A stretch of DNA of 64,000 bases from Beroe ovata (Eukaryota > Ctenophora > Nuda > Beroida > Beroidae). Under the pieces are notes generated by a model that had not been told where the DNA came from, ran no database searches, and saw only the letters and a list, made by a program, of their open reading frames with translations. Where the stretch lies: NCBI GenBank assembly GCA_946803715.1, contig CAMPET010000081.1, positions 149,231 through 213,230 on the forward strand. Direction: 5' to 3'. Numbering within the stretch: position 1 is the first letter of the stretch; each line of letters starts with the position of its first letter. Made by a program: the position numbers and the translations under genes. Below are positions 9,715-23,400 of the stretch, piece by piece.

Positions 9715-12700
9715 CCTGGCACAGTATCGCCGAGCAGGTACATGGACGAAGCGGCTGAAGATTCAGTCTGTCCGTACGCCTCTATGATATGAGTGCCCAG
9801 CACCGCTCTAAACCACTGGATCACGTGATCTTGCATCGGGGCAGACCCACTTAGGATAATCTGCATAGAGTGGGTGTCACGTACCATGGTGAGACTTATT
9901 TGGGTGTGCTCAAGTCACTGAATCAATCATGCTAGATCGGGAAACTTAAAATTGTGAAATTGACTGCTGTATAAAATATCCATGAACCGCCTCAATAGAT
10001 AAGAATTTGGATTACCTTCACTCTTCCCCCCAGCTTGTCCTGAATCTTCTTGAAGAAGAGCGAATCCCAGACACTATCGTTCCTCACGATTCCTTGTTCC
10101 ACTTCAGCCACTTTACATCCGACACCATAGTTGAACGCATTCTGAGAGTTCATGGTAATTTGGGAAATGGCCAAGGACAGTGGTCTACCGTTCAATGGAA
10201 TATGTTAGGTATTCAATCCTAGGAATACTTATTGCATTCCCATAGCTTTACCCAGACAAACCTTCACTACGAATGGTTTTGCATCCAGCTGAGCGTTGAC
10301 TTTATCATACACCTTGTTAAGAACTCGTGGAACAGTAGGGAAAACTGTGGGTTTCAATTCCTGAATATCGTCCAATAGTGTCTTCACATCGCCTGAAACC
10401 GCTGTTCAAACCACCCCGTCTTCATAATAAAAAATCATAACTTTCTGAAGCAACATATCGTTTCGAATGTCCGAACTATCATATTGACACTAGTATGACA
10501 CCACTAAAATAATAATCTCTATGACACCACAGTATAATGACACCATTATTCTATGGACAATGACACTACGCTGTTCTAAAACGGGCCAGATCGTTGCATT
10601 GCTTACCTCTATAGTAGCCTATTTTTCCGCCGACAAACAGCAGCATACACTCCGCTACGAAGCCGTAAACGTGTGCCAGTGGCAGATACGATATGACTGT
10701 CTGAAACAGTGGTGAACATAATAAACTTTTACACCACGAAGTATGAGAATACTCGTAAAATTCAGAAAAAGCATTCAAATATAAGAGGAAAAACTAAATC
10801 CTGTCTCTCACATCCTCTCTGTTGAATTTTGACTGGAATTTCCACATCTGGCCCCAAGTCATGAGCATGCAGGAGACGACATTGCCGTGACTCAGCATCG
10901 CTCCTTTCGGTGTCCCCGTGGTTCCTGATGGGCAGTTATATGACGTGACATCAGGGTCGGAACAAAACTTGTTCTATAATATTACACCCCACGTATAATA
11001 GGTTATCGGAAGCTATTGTGCGGTTCAGTGAAGAACTGTCACTTGACAATACGATTGCTATATATTAGCCGCCCTATCTTTATATGAAATAATAAAGATC
11101 GGGTACATAGAGATAATAGGCAATCATGTCAAGTGTCGAAATTTTCGACACGGTTTTGAAATGCTGAATTCAATAGAGCAATGGATTTTCTACCACCCGT
11201 CAAGGATCGTATTATAAATGTTGCCTGAACACTGCAATATCACACATCTAATCACACATTACGTCTTTTATCACGCATTATCGATCACCACTCACCGCTA
11301 GTGTAGCAGATGATAGCGATATCATCCTGAGTCGGCAACTCCACAGCTGCAGTGGCCGACATCTGAGATCCCATCCACCTCACTGTATCCCACTCGTAAC
11401 ACTACGGGGGTAGGGGAGAGTGGTGTAAATATGCTATTGGTGTCTACATAATGATTGTACTGAAGAATGGTGTCAAGGAGTAAGAAGCAGAAGTGTCGTG
11501 TCAAGACAAGTATAAATGTGATAGTTTGAGGTCGACAATGAGTACTAGCGACATCAGGCTATGAATTGGATCAACAATACTCGTGCACCCCCTACTTCAC
11601 ACCTACTTGTATTACACACACAGACACACACATACACACACACACACACACTAACCTGTATGTTGTGGTGTCGCACTTTCTCCAAGATCTTATCATCTGT
11701 TAACCGTCCAACAGTGATGATTGTGGTAATGTGTGTCGTCTGTTCAACAAACTCCAACAGTCGTTCCACACTGCCTGACAATGTATGGAGCTGCGTCAGC
11801 AGGAATCAGCGAGAGATTTGACGCTGAGCATGAAGTAGAGAAGTTATGGTATGTGACGGGATTGTTGGGCTGGTCTTCAGTGGGACATTTGAAATAGCAA
11901 GACTATGACCAGCCCAGATTATCATCATCAATAACTTCAGCTCATAACTCATACACTGATATAACTCACTGTTTTCACACACAATAACTGAGAGTTTCGT
12001 CTCTTGCAGAATATGCCTCATTGCTTCGTCACCTGTCGTGATGTATTGTACTGTGGGAACATGTACAGTACTGTATAATGTACAGTGTACAATGTACATG
12101 ACATGTATACATTGTACACATTGTACACAGTGGTGTGAATGCGTATTTTTCATTGGGGGTATGATCCGTGCTTGGGGGGTACATTTTTGGCTTTTTCCAA
12201 AGTTGGGGGATAATAGTAAAACTTGTTAATCAATTATAGATAATTGAGTTATAATTGGTAACATTCAAAATTAAAGTAGGTTACATTGCATCACGCAACA
12301 GATGATTGTAATTACAAATCATGATGTGGGGATGGGCTCCAATTTTTTGAGGGTATATACCGAACCCCCACCTCCCCGGGATTTGGACCACTGTACAGTA
12401 GGTACCTAGGTACATAAACTGTACAGAACAGGTTCTAGATTGAACATTGGATATTGGTGATCGAGTATCAGCAGGGTGTGTACCTACCTAGGGTAAGGTA
12501 AAGAGGAACCACAATGTTACGATTCCCAACAGCTGCCTGCATGCTCATATGCCATTGTGGCGAGTTCTTGGCGAATATACCGAGATGTGTATTCTGGCCC
12601 GCTGACGGAGAGAGAGAGGATTATACGAAATCTGTCAATCTTATTTAATGATTAGTTTCAGAATAGGATGGTTTCACCCACGTTTTAGACCGAGTTTCAC

Positions 12701-13499
12701 AAGACCCTTCCTAAAGTCTCTGATCATCTGATCAGCTTTCCCCCACCTGATCCATTTGTAGGGCCCATTGCCGTGTCGTGTACCAAATAGTCTCCCACTG
12801 CAATATTGAAATTATTCCAAATACGGTAATTTAGGAAGTCCATATTAATTGGTAATGTAGGTGAGGGAGTCTATTTATGGTGATCTACCATGGTCTGTCA
12901 TCTTTTCATCTCTATCATAAGTGATAGCTGTTGCATCCCACATGCTATGACCAATGAGTATTTCAGCTGTTGTGACTCTTACCTGGGATCGATTTTAAGT
13001 CCCCTGGCGAAAAGATCGGTTATGGTTGACGCCTCGAAACCGCCCAGAATGTTCTTATCTGCGTGGAAAACACTCTGTCGGTGGGTTTCAACACCATTCA
13101 CCTTGGGATAATGGGAAATATCAGTCATGTTTACCCATGTCTCAGGTTTCTTGTCTAATGAACAATCAAATTTCCCCCAATTTTGACGTCACATGACGTG
13201 TGCGTATGTGCCCATCAAGCTATGACGTTATCAAAGTCCGCTGCAATGCACTGATTACAACATAAACATTATAGCTCGATCTACCACCCGCTACCTATAT
13301 AGATGCCTGATCAAAGAGAATTATGAGAGGGAATCACAGGGATAATACTTACAGGTAGGGATACTGGCGAGGGAAGCACTGTCCTAAGCTTGCTGTCATA
13401 AGATTTCCACCAGAGGTAGAGTCCGGTTACAGCAGCTCCGACCAGAATAGCATCCAGGTGGAGGTCAATGTCCTTCATCCCTCCTCGCAGTCCCACCAT
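8343..13499 (-). CDS. ACSL: long-chain fatty acid--CoA ligase (ACSL family)
   Basis: Activates long-chain fatty acids to acyl-CoA via acyl-AMP at ER or mitochondrial membranes. Seventeen exons, all phases fitting: 13499-13353, 13101-12983, 12797-12682, 12601-12488, 12032-11970, 11774-11656, 11362-11296, 10924-10812, 10700-10607, 10392-10262, 10141-10016, 9860-9716, 9455-9337, 9261-9152, 9069-8979, 8868-8668, 8486-8343. They encode 672 aa, close to usual ACSL length. An N-terminal membrane anchor lies at about 15-32. Motifs: LKPG...[12 protein letters not shown]; the AMP-binding P-loop [13 protein letters not shown] (about 244-256), split across a splice site; [16 protein letters not shown] (about 430-436); LLSGDIGTW (about 509-517); and [20 protein letters not shown] (about 528-547) with the fatty-acid gate region. 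Catalytic residues look intact. The donor of exon 12 (9716) touches a long CA tract, which could influence splicing. Which ACSL subtype it is cannot be told by eye; the family is certain. Confidence 0.94.
9470..9711. repeat. CA-rich microsatellite in an ACSL intron
   Basis: About 240 bp of interrupted (CA)n with ACAGAC and ACGCAC variants and an N at 9680. It fills the intron between two ACSL exons and ends four bases from the 9716 splice donor. Open frames across it on both strands are spurious. Confidence 0.92.
12038..12125. repeat. GTAC-rich palindromic cluster
   Basis: Overlapping palindromes (GTACAGTAC, GTGTACAATGTACATG and its near inverse CATGTATACATTGTACAC) lie in the ACSL intron just upstream of the exon at 12032. 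The arms around 12090-12110 can form a hairpin. Confidence 0.6.
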
Positions 13500-13863
13500 C
13501 CTAAGATGTGCACGTGAGGGGGGTGGACACGTGTCTCAGGGATGGAGAGGGGGTAGGNGAGATGTGATGAGTGGGGACGGGGGTGTGAAGAGAGGGGGTG
13601 AGACTGAGATGTGTGGGGACGGCGGTGTGAAAAGGGGGGGGGAAGAGGTGAGTAGAGAGTTGTGAGCCATGAGGGAGGTCGGGAAATACATGGCGCAAAT
13701 CCTAACATTGATAGGAGAGTGTTGAGATCGGGTGACCATGTGTACATATCGATCTATTGAGTCATTTCACACCCAACTGCGGCGAATACCAAAATACAAA
13801 CTACTGCAGAGAACTCACGACGAATTATATGGATTCGATGTTTATAGCTTTTTATTCAAGAAC

Positions 13864-13937
13864 ATGTTATTAGAGCATTATTTAGAGCATTATTTAGAGC
13901 ATTATTTAGAGCATTGTTTAGAGCATATTTAGAGCAT
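13864..13937. repeat. 12-bp tandem repeat (TTAGAGCATTAT)
   Basis: About six head-to-tail copies of a TTAGAGCATTAT-like unit, the last ones degenerate. It has no relation to a gene. Confidence 0.85.
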
Positions 13938-15109
13938 CTATAAAAGAACTGTAGAAAGAAGCAATTCTTCTCGACGAGCTTTTGTTCTTGCACTTTTCGT
14001 GACAATGACGCGACTCAAGCTCGTCGAATGAATGGCGATGAAAATGGCTTAATAATCTGCTAGTACATCGAGACGAATCGATAATATACCACCGATAAAG
14101 CGATGTGATGTCAAATAATGATGAAAAACAAAAACACTCCAATATAATCGCGATCCAGTCCGAAGTTTTACGTTTCACAGGTCATGATAGTTTATGAGCA
14201 AGTGTCTATAATCGGACATCTGATTCAGTTGTCGGACAGGCAAATGGCAATAGGTGTTCGGGTAGTTTCTTCCATGTGCACAAAGTCGGGCACTGACCCA
14301 TGTTCAGAGACGAATCATACAACTCGTTCCCCCAGTTGAGTACGGACAATAATAAGTACTGGATTAGTCGGGTTTCACGATCGAATACCTGAAAAGTCTC
14401 ATGAAAAATATCAGCTGATCATAGAAGATGCGTGTATTAGAAGAGGTGTGGATTTTCTACACAACTGCTCACAAGCAGATGAGAGACGTGACAAAACAGA
14501 CAGAGGAGTGATATAAATCACGCGATGTGCAGTAATGTGCTGCACTAGCTAGTGACACATGGTTTCCAATTACTTGAACCATACATGTGTGAGGTCAGAA
14601 CACACACACACAGACAGAGACGGGAACACACATACATACAGTACACACAGACACACAGAACTGTACACACGCACTCACACACACACACACACACACATAC
14701 ACAGACCCACTGCAGAATTTAAATGCGAGAGGTGACCTCATAGCACAGTGGTCTGATCTTCCATAAAAAGGTGGAGTATTTCACCTATGGAATTTGAAAC
14801 GACCAATCAATAAATGACGTCAACACTCAACACGGAATCAGTATGGTTTCAATTGTATCTCTCTAACGGTTTTCAAAACTGTAATGTATGGTTTAATAAA
14901 GGCAAAGGCAAGCTATATCAGAAAGGTATAAGACGGGCACAAGCCCACACGATGAAAAAGGAAAACCTACAATCAAGAAATTATTAACGTGTAGTGAGCA
15001 GGTATGTACCAGTCTAATACGGCTGACATCGCCGACGAGTCACGTAAATGAACTCAGCTAAACCTTGTACTTGTAGGTGTACCGTGTATTGTATGTGTAC
15101 TGTGTGACT

Positions 15110-15237
15110 GTGTGTGTGTGTGTGTGTGCACACAATAGGGACCCTAAGAAGAAAGACGTACCTACAGAGAANTGTGTGTGTGTGTGTGTGTGTGCACACA
15201 ATAGGGAGACTTAGAAGAAAGACGTACCTACAGAGAA
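15110..15237. repeat. direct duplication abutting an N
   Basis: A TG run plus GCACACAATAGGGA..., about 62 bp, appears at 15110-15171 and again at 15173-15237 with few differences. The two copies are separated only by an N at 15172, which suggests unmerged contig ends rather than a true duplication. Confidence 0.8.
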
Positions 15238-17403
15238 ACATGTAAAGTAGACACGAGAAGTAATACCTACCCTAGCTACACTATATTAGAAAAGATCTGC
15301 TAAATACAATGTACTCATATGAGTACTCGCATATGAGTATAGTGAGTATAATATACATAACATACTCATGGATGACTGACAAATGGCCGAGTGAGCATCT
15401 ACTCATATACATTCTACATGCAATGCTGATCTTTGTGCATAATCCTGGGAGATAAATGACTATACATATGCCACTAGAGTTAACCTATTACATGGTGGAA
15501 GAGGTGTATCAAGTCCTGGGCCCTGGCTTATACTCTTATAGTGGATCTCTAACTCACAATGGATATCACCAATATGCAGGGGGGGGGGGNNNGGGGGGGT
15601 ATTTCAACCAACACAAGGGAATCAACTTCTAGAAATGAAATGACAACTTATAGGACCAAATAGGAATAATAATCTGGATCCATCACCTGAGGTAGAGCCA
15701 AACAGAGTCAGAATTGTACAATGTTATGAATGGAGAGTGTGATGAACCAATAAGCGCGGTGAATATGATTGCGGAATAAGATGTACTTTATGTAACGCGC
15801 GACACTTTCACGCCGAACTCTTTAACTACCCTCTCTTTACCACCACCAAGGTTACCGTGACAAATAACATCCTGGTGCATTATCTGTAATTTTCCTTTCG
15901 GTTCTTTGGACTGAAATCATGGAGTCCAGGTAATTACGTCATGAATTATTGGCGTATGATATTTCGTCAACTTGAAACATCTGCAAGACATCCTCTAACA
16001 GGCAGAGCTTCTCAAACTTGCCCAAATTTAGGTAACTCCATTCCGTAAGGAAACTCTGAAGTCTGATGACAACTATTAGAGGACAGAAAACTGTCTAAGA
16101 ATTCTATATATTCATGTATTAATGTATTGGAAGCACAAATTGCGATTTTATCAAATCTTGGCATCTGCGAGACTAACAGAAGCATCACATTGTTTGGGTG
16201 GTTTAATAGGATATTTACGCCAACGCACGACTGTTTATACCACACCCCTTCCCAAGCATGCATGAAGTTAGTCTCAATGCTACACAGAGCTGGAGATGAA
16301 GATTCAATATTGAGTGACTGATATTCAGCCGTAAATTATTTCCAGATAGAATAAACTGAGCTCAATAACAATTATAATCCTCTACCTTTCAGTTATAGTG
16401 ATTGAGATATCTCGGCTTTCCTAAAGTTTGGGATTGTTTGAGATATAATGAAATAAATAAGATGCTAGTCGTTTGCTGGTCACAAAATTACAGAAGAATT
16501 ATTAAACGTGGTCAGTAATTAGCGCTCATATTCGAGATTTAAGTCTGAGGGTTGTTTCGTTTTTGAAATTTATGAATTTTTCAAAATACCGTTTATTATG
16601 CACACCCCCCTAAGTGACCATAAAATTTCATGGTGAGAAGTATAGCACCAGATTTTGAGGCAATACTGCAGATGCATAACTGTGACTATACTAACTTTTT
16701 AAGCAGGACCACAATATACTCAAAGGTCCTTATCGACTTCTCACGGTCGCCAGTATTTCGTCAGCATTCTAATTATAGGCTTCCGTTACGTTGAACTCTC
16801 ATTGCTGCAATATAAAATATGAGGAAGCCAACTAATTTCCTACTTATTACCTGAGACCTAGGAAACATGTATGGTTAACATAGCTGATTATATATGGATA
16901 CACCGTTTTCCAGTAAATCTTCAAGTCTCTCATAGAGTCTATATAATATAAAAGATAACATTTTGTATACTACTAGAACGGGAACTTGACTTATATCTTG
17001 GTTATTACTTGAGCAAGGAATTCATCATAATATATATCTATGGAAACAATTTCAATCTATCGTACATCGTCTTTATAGTGCTTAGATATGTTTGCCGCTA
17101 TACGCAACTCTTCCTCTAGTATATTAGCGTCTGCGATTTTGTAAAATGGATCTCATTTGCCAACCTACGGATGATAGTACCTAATATCTTAGCCACATTC
17201 AATTAACATCATTCAGCAGAGATTTTAATAAAGAAATCGGTATTTTTATTATATTAGCAGCAAACATGACTCATTTAATGGGTTATCGGTTGATCAGATT
17301 TCTTGATCTGTCCCACTCATGAAACATTTCTTTGTCAGGTGTCATGACTTGAGAAGCTTCTCATCCGACCAATATTATGTTCCATGATCCCGAGAAAACG
17401 GAC

Positions 17404-20400
17404 ATGGGTTCCTACTCTCCAGCTGCAATTGAAAACCTTTGTGAGTACCCTGCTTATATTGACGCATTTCAGGTACTATTTCATCAGAATTATTTAATAA
17501 GTGAATTAATAAAAGGGCGTGCTCGCTCCAGACTGAATTAAAAATGAGCATAACAGTGGGGCGTCAGGAGTCTAATATAGTTAGTTATCCAGTCACTTGA
17601 TCATTGTACCTTGAATTAAGTAAGCAAACATTTACCAACGTCTTACGTCTAAATTCAAGATTTGCCTTCAAAGAAGATACTTATAAGCCACTCAAAAGAA
17701 GCTAACAATAAAAGCTCGGTGCAACATAAAGCCTTTGTTAGTTGTAATTGTTGTAAATACTTCTCTTTATTAAACAGCGCAAGTCTTAATTGCACAAAGA
17801 AAGATTACTCATAAAGTTTTCATAGCATATATTACAGTTAGGGCTGCATCATAACATTATGCACAATATGTTTAATGTTCATTTCAAGTCACATGAGCAA
17901 TTGCCACGAACCACAAGCAAATAATTTGCTCGTGACTTTAAGTCTAGCCCGCCCGACTAACGGTTACCCAGGTCACTAATCACCCCAGTTAATAGGATAA
18001 TGACAAGAATAATAGCAATAGTACGCAGTGAGCTGTGCTGCAGCCATTCAAACTTGTAATTGTTTAATAGCTAGCAAAGGCCGTTAATGTCTCAAATTAT
18101 AGTCCTCTGAAGATATTTCCTAGTGCCCTGTTAAGCGTTTGTTATAATTTTCGTAGCTGTTGACTGGAACCACATCTCTTGGGTGCTGGAAGACAAGATG
18201 AGACTCTCAATGGACTTCACAGGCACCTGTAAGATACCTACTTCGTTTTCTGTTAATTGTACAATTTGAAAACCAATCATACTAAGACAAGACCATCAAA
18301 GGAATTATTAAGAAACCAGATTGTCGCTGCCCTCCTAATTCAATACAAAGCTATTGTTTATTAAAAAGAATGCCAGAAGCACTTCATTAAAAATGAGTCA
18401 TTCAATCATTCATAAAAGAGCGAATCATTCATTCAAAATTCATGATGAATAGTATACACCCCGTATTGGTTTGTGAGAAAAAATGTGTGCACCCTCTCCA
18501 ACTGTTTACCTTAAATTCACATGTTAGTTAAGCAGCAGTAACTGGCATCAATGAAAAGATGAAACAGTCTTCAATCGACCATCTTTAGTCATAGGTATGG
18601 TGAGACATTCCTATCTATCATTTTTCAATCCATAATCTGTAAACTGAAGCATAGTTTGAGGGTTTGATAGATGTATCATATTGCTTTTGAGTGTTGTGGA
18701 ACACAAACACATATAAATATGTTCCCAGTACTAAACACCATTCTAACTTCTTTGAAACGTTTCATGTATAACTGGTAGTGGAGGTTCATTTACAATGGCC
18801 ATTTATCTGCCTATCACTCGGTAATGTTCCATGAAATTTCATGGCTATAACAGATTCTACCGTTAGACTGATAACTATTTAAGCCTATTATATATAACCA
18901 GCGCGTATAAGCTGCTGTATACTGTCCAAGCATGCACGGATGTGTACACGCGAGGAGTTGGGAAGTGTGAATGATGATGAACACCCTGTGATGCAAAACA
19001 TTAGTTAAAGCTCTATTACCTCTCCAGGCTACTTTCATTAAAAGGTGGACGATCCTTAGCTTGTACTATTATCCTATTACATCTAGGATCTAAGGATGAT
19101 CAAGAAACTGGGTTGTTTGTAGAGAATAGGTATTTTCTATAGCTGATCAGTTGCTTGCTGTCTTCATCATCCCTGATTTCCTATATAAGCTTTTGTTTTA
19201 ACCCATGCCTGCAGGTTCCATTATAAGTAGTAACATTGGACGACTTTTTCCAGGGGCCTTCATAGACAATGTCCTTCATTAGAGTGTCCACAATATGCAC
19301 AAGTATCCCGCCTCTGTCACTGAAATATTCATATTGCAGCTCTTGCAGGGCATTGCATATCGTCATCCAAACAGTTCAAATACAAAATGAACCAAAAAGA
19401 ATGAACTTGAAATAAGAACGTATGACCACACATTCTTCTTTAGCTGGAAAATATGTTGTTATATCGGATATGTAACACAGCATAAAAGCTTGTATACATA
19501 CTAGCTCCATCACAAGTAAGTGTTTTATGTAACAGTCGCTATATGTGTATGGCGTATGCTTTGTCTGAAACTTATTGATCAGACTCATCTGCAGATCTGC
19601 CCTAAAATCGATATCGATTTTAATATTTGAATCGTAAATCTTTGATATACTTATAGAGAGACATCGATGACCTTACAGAGACAAAATGCTCATTTTCAAA
19701 TTCCAGATAGATATTTATATCAGTTCAGGATAATGGATATATCTGATCATGCCTAGGCAATAGGCATGTTGTCACAAGGAAGGTTATTGCCTCTCCTCCA
19801 ATTAATGGAGAGGGGTGTCTAAGGAGTCGATACTCGACTCTGCCCGAAATAATATGGTAAATATGTCTAGAGCTGCCATATGTGTATTGGATAGAGTTAT
19901 AGTTAAACATCACAACAGGCGCCACATCCATTACAAGGTCCTTTGTATAATTGGATCTTGTTGACGGATCTCTACCGCGCTGATCACTTTCCTAACAACA
20001 AGATTCAGTAACTTGCTAGTAGTAATGCAACAGTATGTTAGGTACCTATTCATGACTGATGTTGGAATTAAGTCATCATAATTTAGATTTCTGAACTTAT
20101 TCAAACGAGAGCTTTCTCTTATGAGAGTTTTCTCAAAACCTGCCAATAGTTGAACCTAATTGGGCATTTTGATTGATGTCTGGCCGGTTCCCCACTCAGA
20201 TAACTGAGCAACTAAATCGACAGCGTCCATCCAGTACAAACAGCAGTGCAGGACGCTTACATTTGAGAACTAATGAACGTGTAGTAATAAATCTGCGCTG
20301 TCTGTCGTATTGGGATTGGTCGAAATGGTCGGGTAGGGGGAAATCAATGGTCAGCTGCTGTACTACATAGGTTATTCCAGCCTTAATAATGGACTTGTAT

Positions 20401-23400
20401 AGGGAGACCTAGTACTCCACTGCTACAGCTGCTCTAGTATCCCGCCTGAAAATTAAGCATTTTAACTTCGTTCTAGAACACAATAGAAGTTGTCCTACTT
20501 CTACGGTGTAGACTGTACAGTGTTTGTGTTCCGGAAGAATCTTTACCTCTGTGCTCTTGTATGATGGCATGGCAACGATCAATTATAAGGACTTTACTGC
20601 ATTACCTCTGATTACACTATCGATATATAATAATTCTTACACTATTCCTAGCCATGTGCCGGTATGGTTATAGTGCGATTACTGATTATGACCTACGAAC
20701 CTTTGATTATCTCATTGTTGTTTCGTATGAAATGCATGTGGTAGTTATAGGAAGCACTCGCTCATTGACGATTATACCACGCAGTAATAAGTTGATAAAC
20801 TATTGCATTGAGATAAGTGATCCTATGAATCATTAAATCTCTCACGCAATCGTCCACAACCATTTAGGTACTCAGTTGATTCTCCAAACCTCATCATTTA
20901 CCTGATTTTATCTGCGCATCGTAAACCTCTCTTTAAGTTGTTGTGGGCAGTACTATAATACAGATCACATTTGATATAACAGTTATCTTGATGAAACTTT
21001 AAGATTTGAGAATGAATTGGGTCACAACCGAAAAATACCTCATAGAATCAGAACAACCCCCAAGTGAGTCAACGTAATTCATTGATCAAGTAATTAATTA
21101 ATTAATTGTACGACCTAACCTCATGTGACTAGAGCTTTTCACAATTCACAGTCATGTGAAAATTGATTAAGAAAATGTTGGGAGCCCAACCTTGAACTTC
21201 TGAAGCCAAACCACAGCAACAAATGAAAACGATTGCGACATCTGATTTTATTTCTTTTCAGATCTGGGCCAGGTGATGAACAAGGTTCAGAAGCAGAGAC
21301 GAATATCTCGTGGCGGAGTAGCCCAGAGCAGAATCAGGAACCAGCAATCCAAGAACGCCAACTTGCCAAACCTCACTTCTAAAATGACTTGGTTTCAACG
21401 ATTCCTGTTTATGCTAACAACATTCCAGTACCTTTTTGCTGTAAGCTGAATTAAGTCGAATTTTGACAGTTGACCAGAACATATTACGTAGGTACCTAAA
21501 CATTATTTGGCATTTCCCACTTGTCATGCCCTACTTATCACACCCAAGTTTCTATAATCAAACATTGCAGACGTTCACCCTGCTGCTTCCGGTCTGGCTC
21601 TTCTGTTTGTTTTGTAGAATTTTCAACTCAGGGAGCTGGAATGAAGTGTACTCACAGTACACAATAGCTATCATAGGATCAAGGTCCCCAATGGCAATTC
21701 AGCTTGCAAGACATTTCAGGTAAATTTTAGGTAGATAGGATAATAAATATCTGAATCATGAGTTTATGACCATCATCATCTTTATGATTATCTATTCTTT
21801 AGCATAGTTCAAGTTTGAACCAAACTAATTTCTATTGCAGGAAAATGGGTTACATAGTCATAGGAATGGAGAGTAGACAATATATGTGTGCTCCACTGGC
21901 GTGGTCAAGAGCTTGCAACCAATTCTATTGGCTTCCAGACCCTATGGAGGTAACGTCACTAACCATCTGTGGGGATTTTCTGATCATTGAAAATTAATAC
22001 ACTAGGTATGAAAATCGATAAGAATACCTAACTTAACAGCCATACAATATGGCATTATTATATTCCTGCGTTTCCAGCCCCCGCTTGGCTCCGGCCCAGA
22101 GGTGTACACCGAGACACTCTGGGGCTTATTACTCGACTTGAAGCCCAATTTCCTGATCCCACTCAATAGATATACTGCGTCTGAGGATCAACAGGTACCC
22201 ATCAATAGCTATACCTAGTAATATCGGCATCCGTCATCTGTTGCTTGCAGAATCAATTGCTGGTTCAGGTTGTCGGGCGACGGGGCGATGCTAGACCGCT
22301 AATGCAAGCGACTCGCGCCAGGAATAAGTTTGCCTGCGCGCGAAACCGGAAACGAAATTCTCGACAATGTCCATCATCGATCGAAAAATTACTGGTAATC
22401 TTAACAGGTCACTGATAAGGTGGATGGCTTGATAGAACTGCTCAGTATGGAGCCTATGGAGGTGCTGAAATTGAGTGATCTCCACACTTTCTTCACTAAA
22501 GCCCATGATTCCAACTGCAATACTCCAACCTACTCGGTAGGTGGAGAATTTGACAGCAGCGAAAGGCTGAAAATCTTAGGTGCTGTCCGTCAATACATCA
22601 GTGCATTTTTATGACTGGAATACGAAATTATTATATGCCATTCATTCAAGTTATTCGTGAGGACCACTTTGACACTTCATGAACAACACACGATGCTATC
22701 CATACGATTGCATAGGCTTACTCCTTGATAAAATCTATTGTTTACAGGCTATAACCGAGAGGGACCAAGTGAAGATTCACGAGAGGGAGTTTGAAAACAG
22801 TCCCTGGGTATATAGACTATACAGAGCAAACATCTGGGGGGCCAAAATGCTTGCAAACCCCAATAGTTCAGAAGAGGTAGGTATTCTGGGCCAACCTTTT
22901 TAGTAGCAGTTCTTGATGAAATTCAACGGGGTAAGAAGCTAGACTCCATTTGAATTAAACAATGCTGGATGCAGGCCCCGTGGAAACGAACCAATGGCTT
23001 GAGCTCGAAGTTAATCAAAACATAATAACATATTTCGGCCAGGTAAATTGCATAGCTCAGAGAGTGTCCTCGAAGACGCCCCTCCTGAAAATAGAGAAGA
23101 TGGATGGTCCTGTGATATCCATTTGTTCACTCTATACAGGGAGGAAAGCTGTTGCCCATGTAGGTGCCACACTGTTACAGGGAAAATGATCCAATTTGCT
23201 GTATGAAATATAATATGCCCATTATCCAGTAGGCACTCACACAATGGGGCCACAAATAACCTAACCTATGGTTACACTTAAACACTTCCTGCAGTCGCTA
23301 AGTGTTAGGAAAGGGAATCACATAGTCAGCATGGACGACAAGAAGATTATAAAAAGTGTGGTGGAATGGTGTGACAAGTTCGTGGAGAGGTATCATGTGG

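Larger units (their letters stand above)
13500..17403. other. gene-poor interval with simple repeats
   Basis: No supported gene. Contents: a GT/AG-rich minisatellite with an N (13520-13660), a 12-bp tandem repeat (13864-13937), CA runs (14600-14700), a duplicated TG-plus-unique segment around an N (15110-15237), a palindromic patch TACTCATATGAGTA (15312-15325) and a poly-G gap (15578-15599 with three Ns). The sequence right of 13500 should include the ACSL promoter, but I see no clear TATA. Confidence 0.5.

Noticed and set aside
9410-9758. Several open frames on both strands rich in Cys/Val or His/Thr
   Set aside because: They are translations of the CA/TG microsatellite in an ACSL intron.
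10812-10971. Longer ACSL exon starting at 10973
   Set aside because: Would insert extra residues between CYTSG and TTGTPKG; the acceptor at 10924 joins the AMP-binding P-loop exactly.
13864-13937. Possible CRISPR-like array
   Set aside because: Simple 12-bp head-to-tail tandem repeat without spacers, in animal nuclear DNA.
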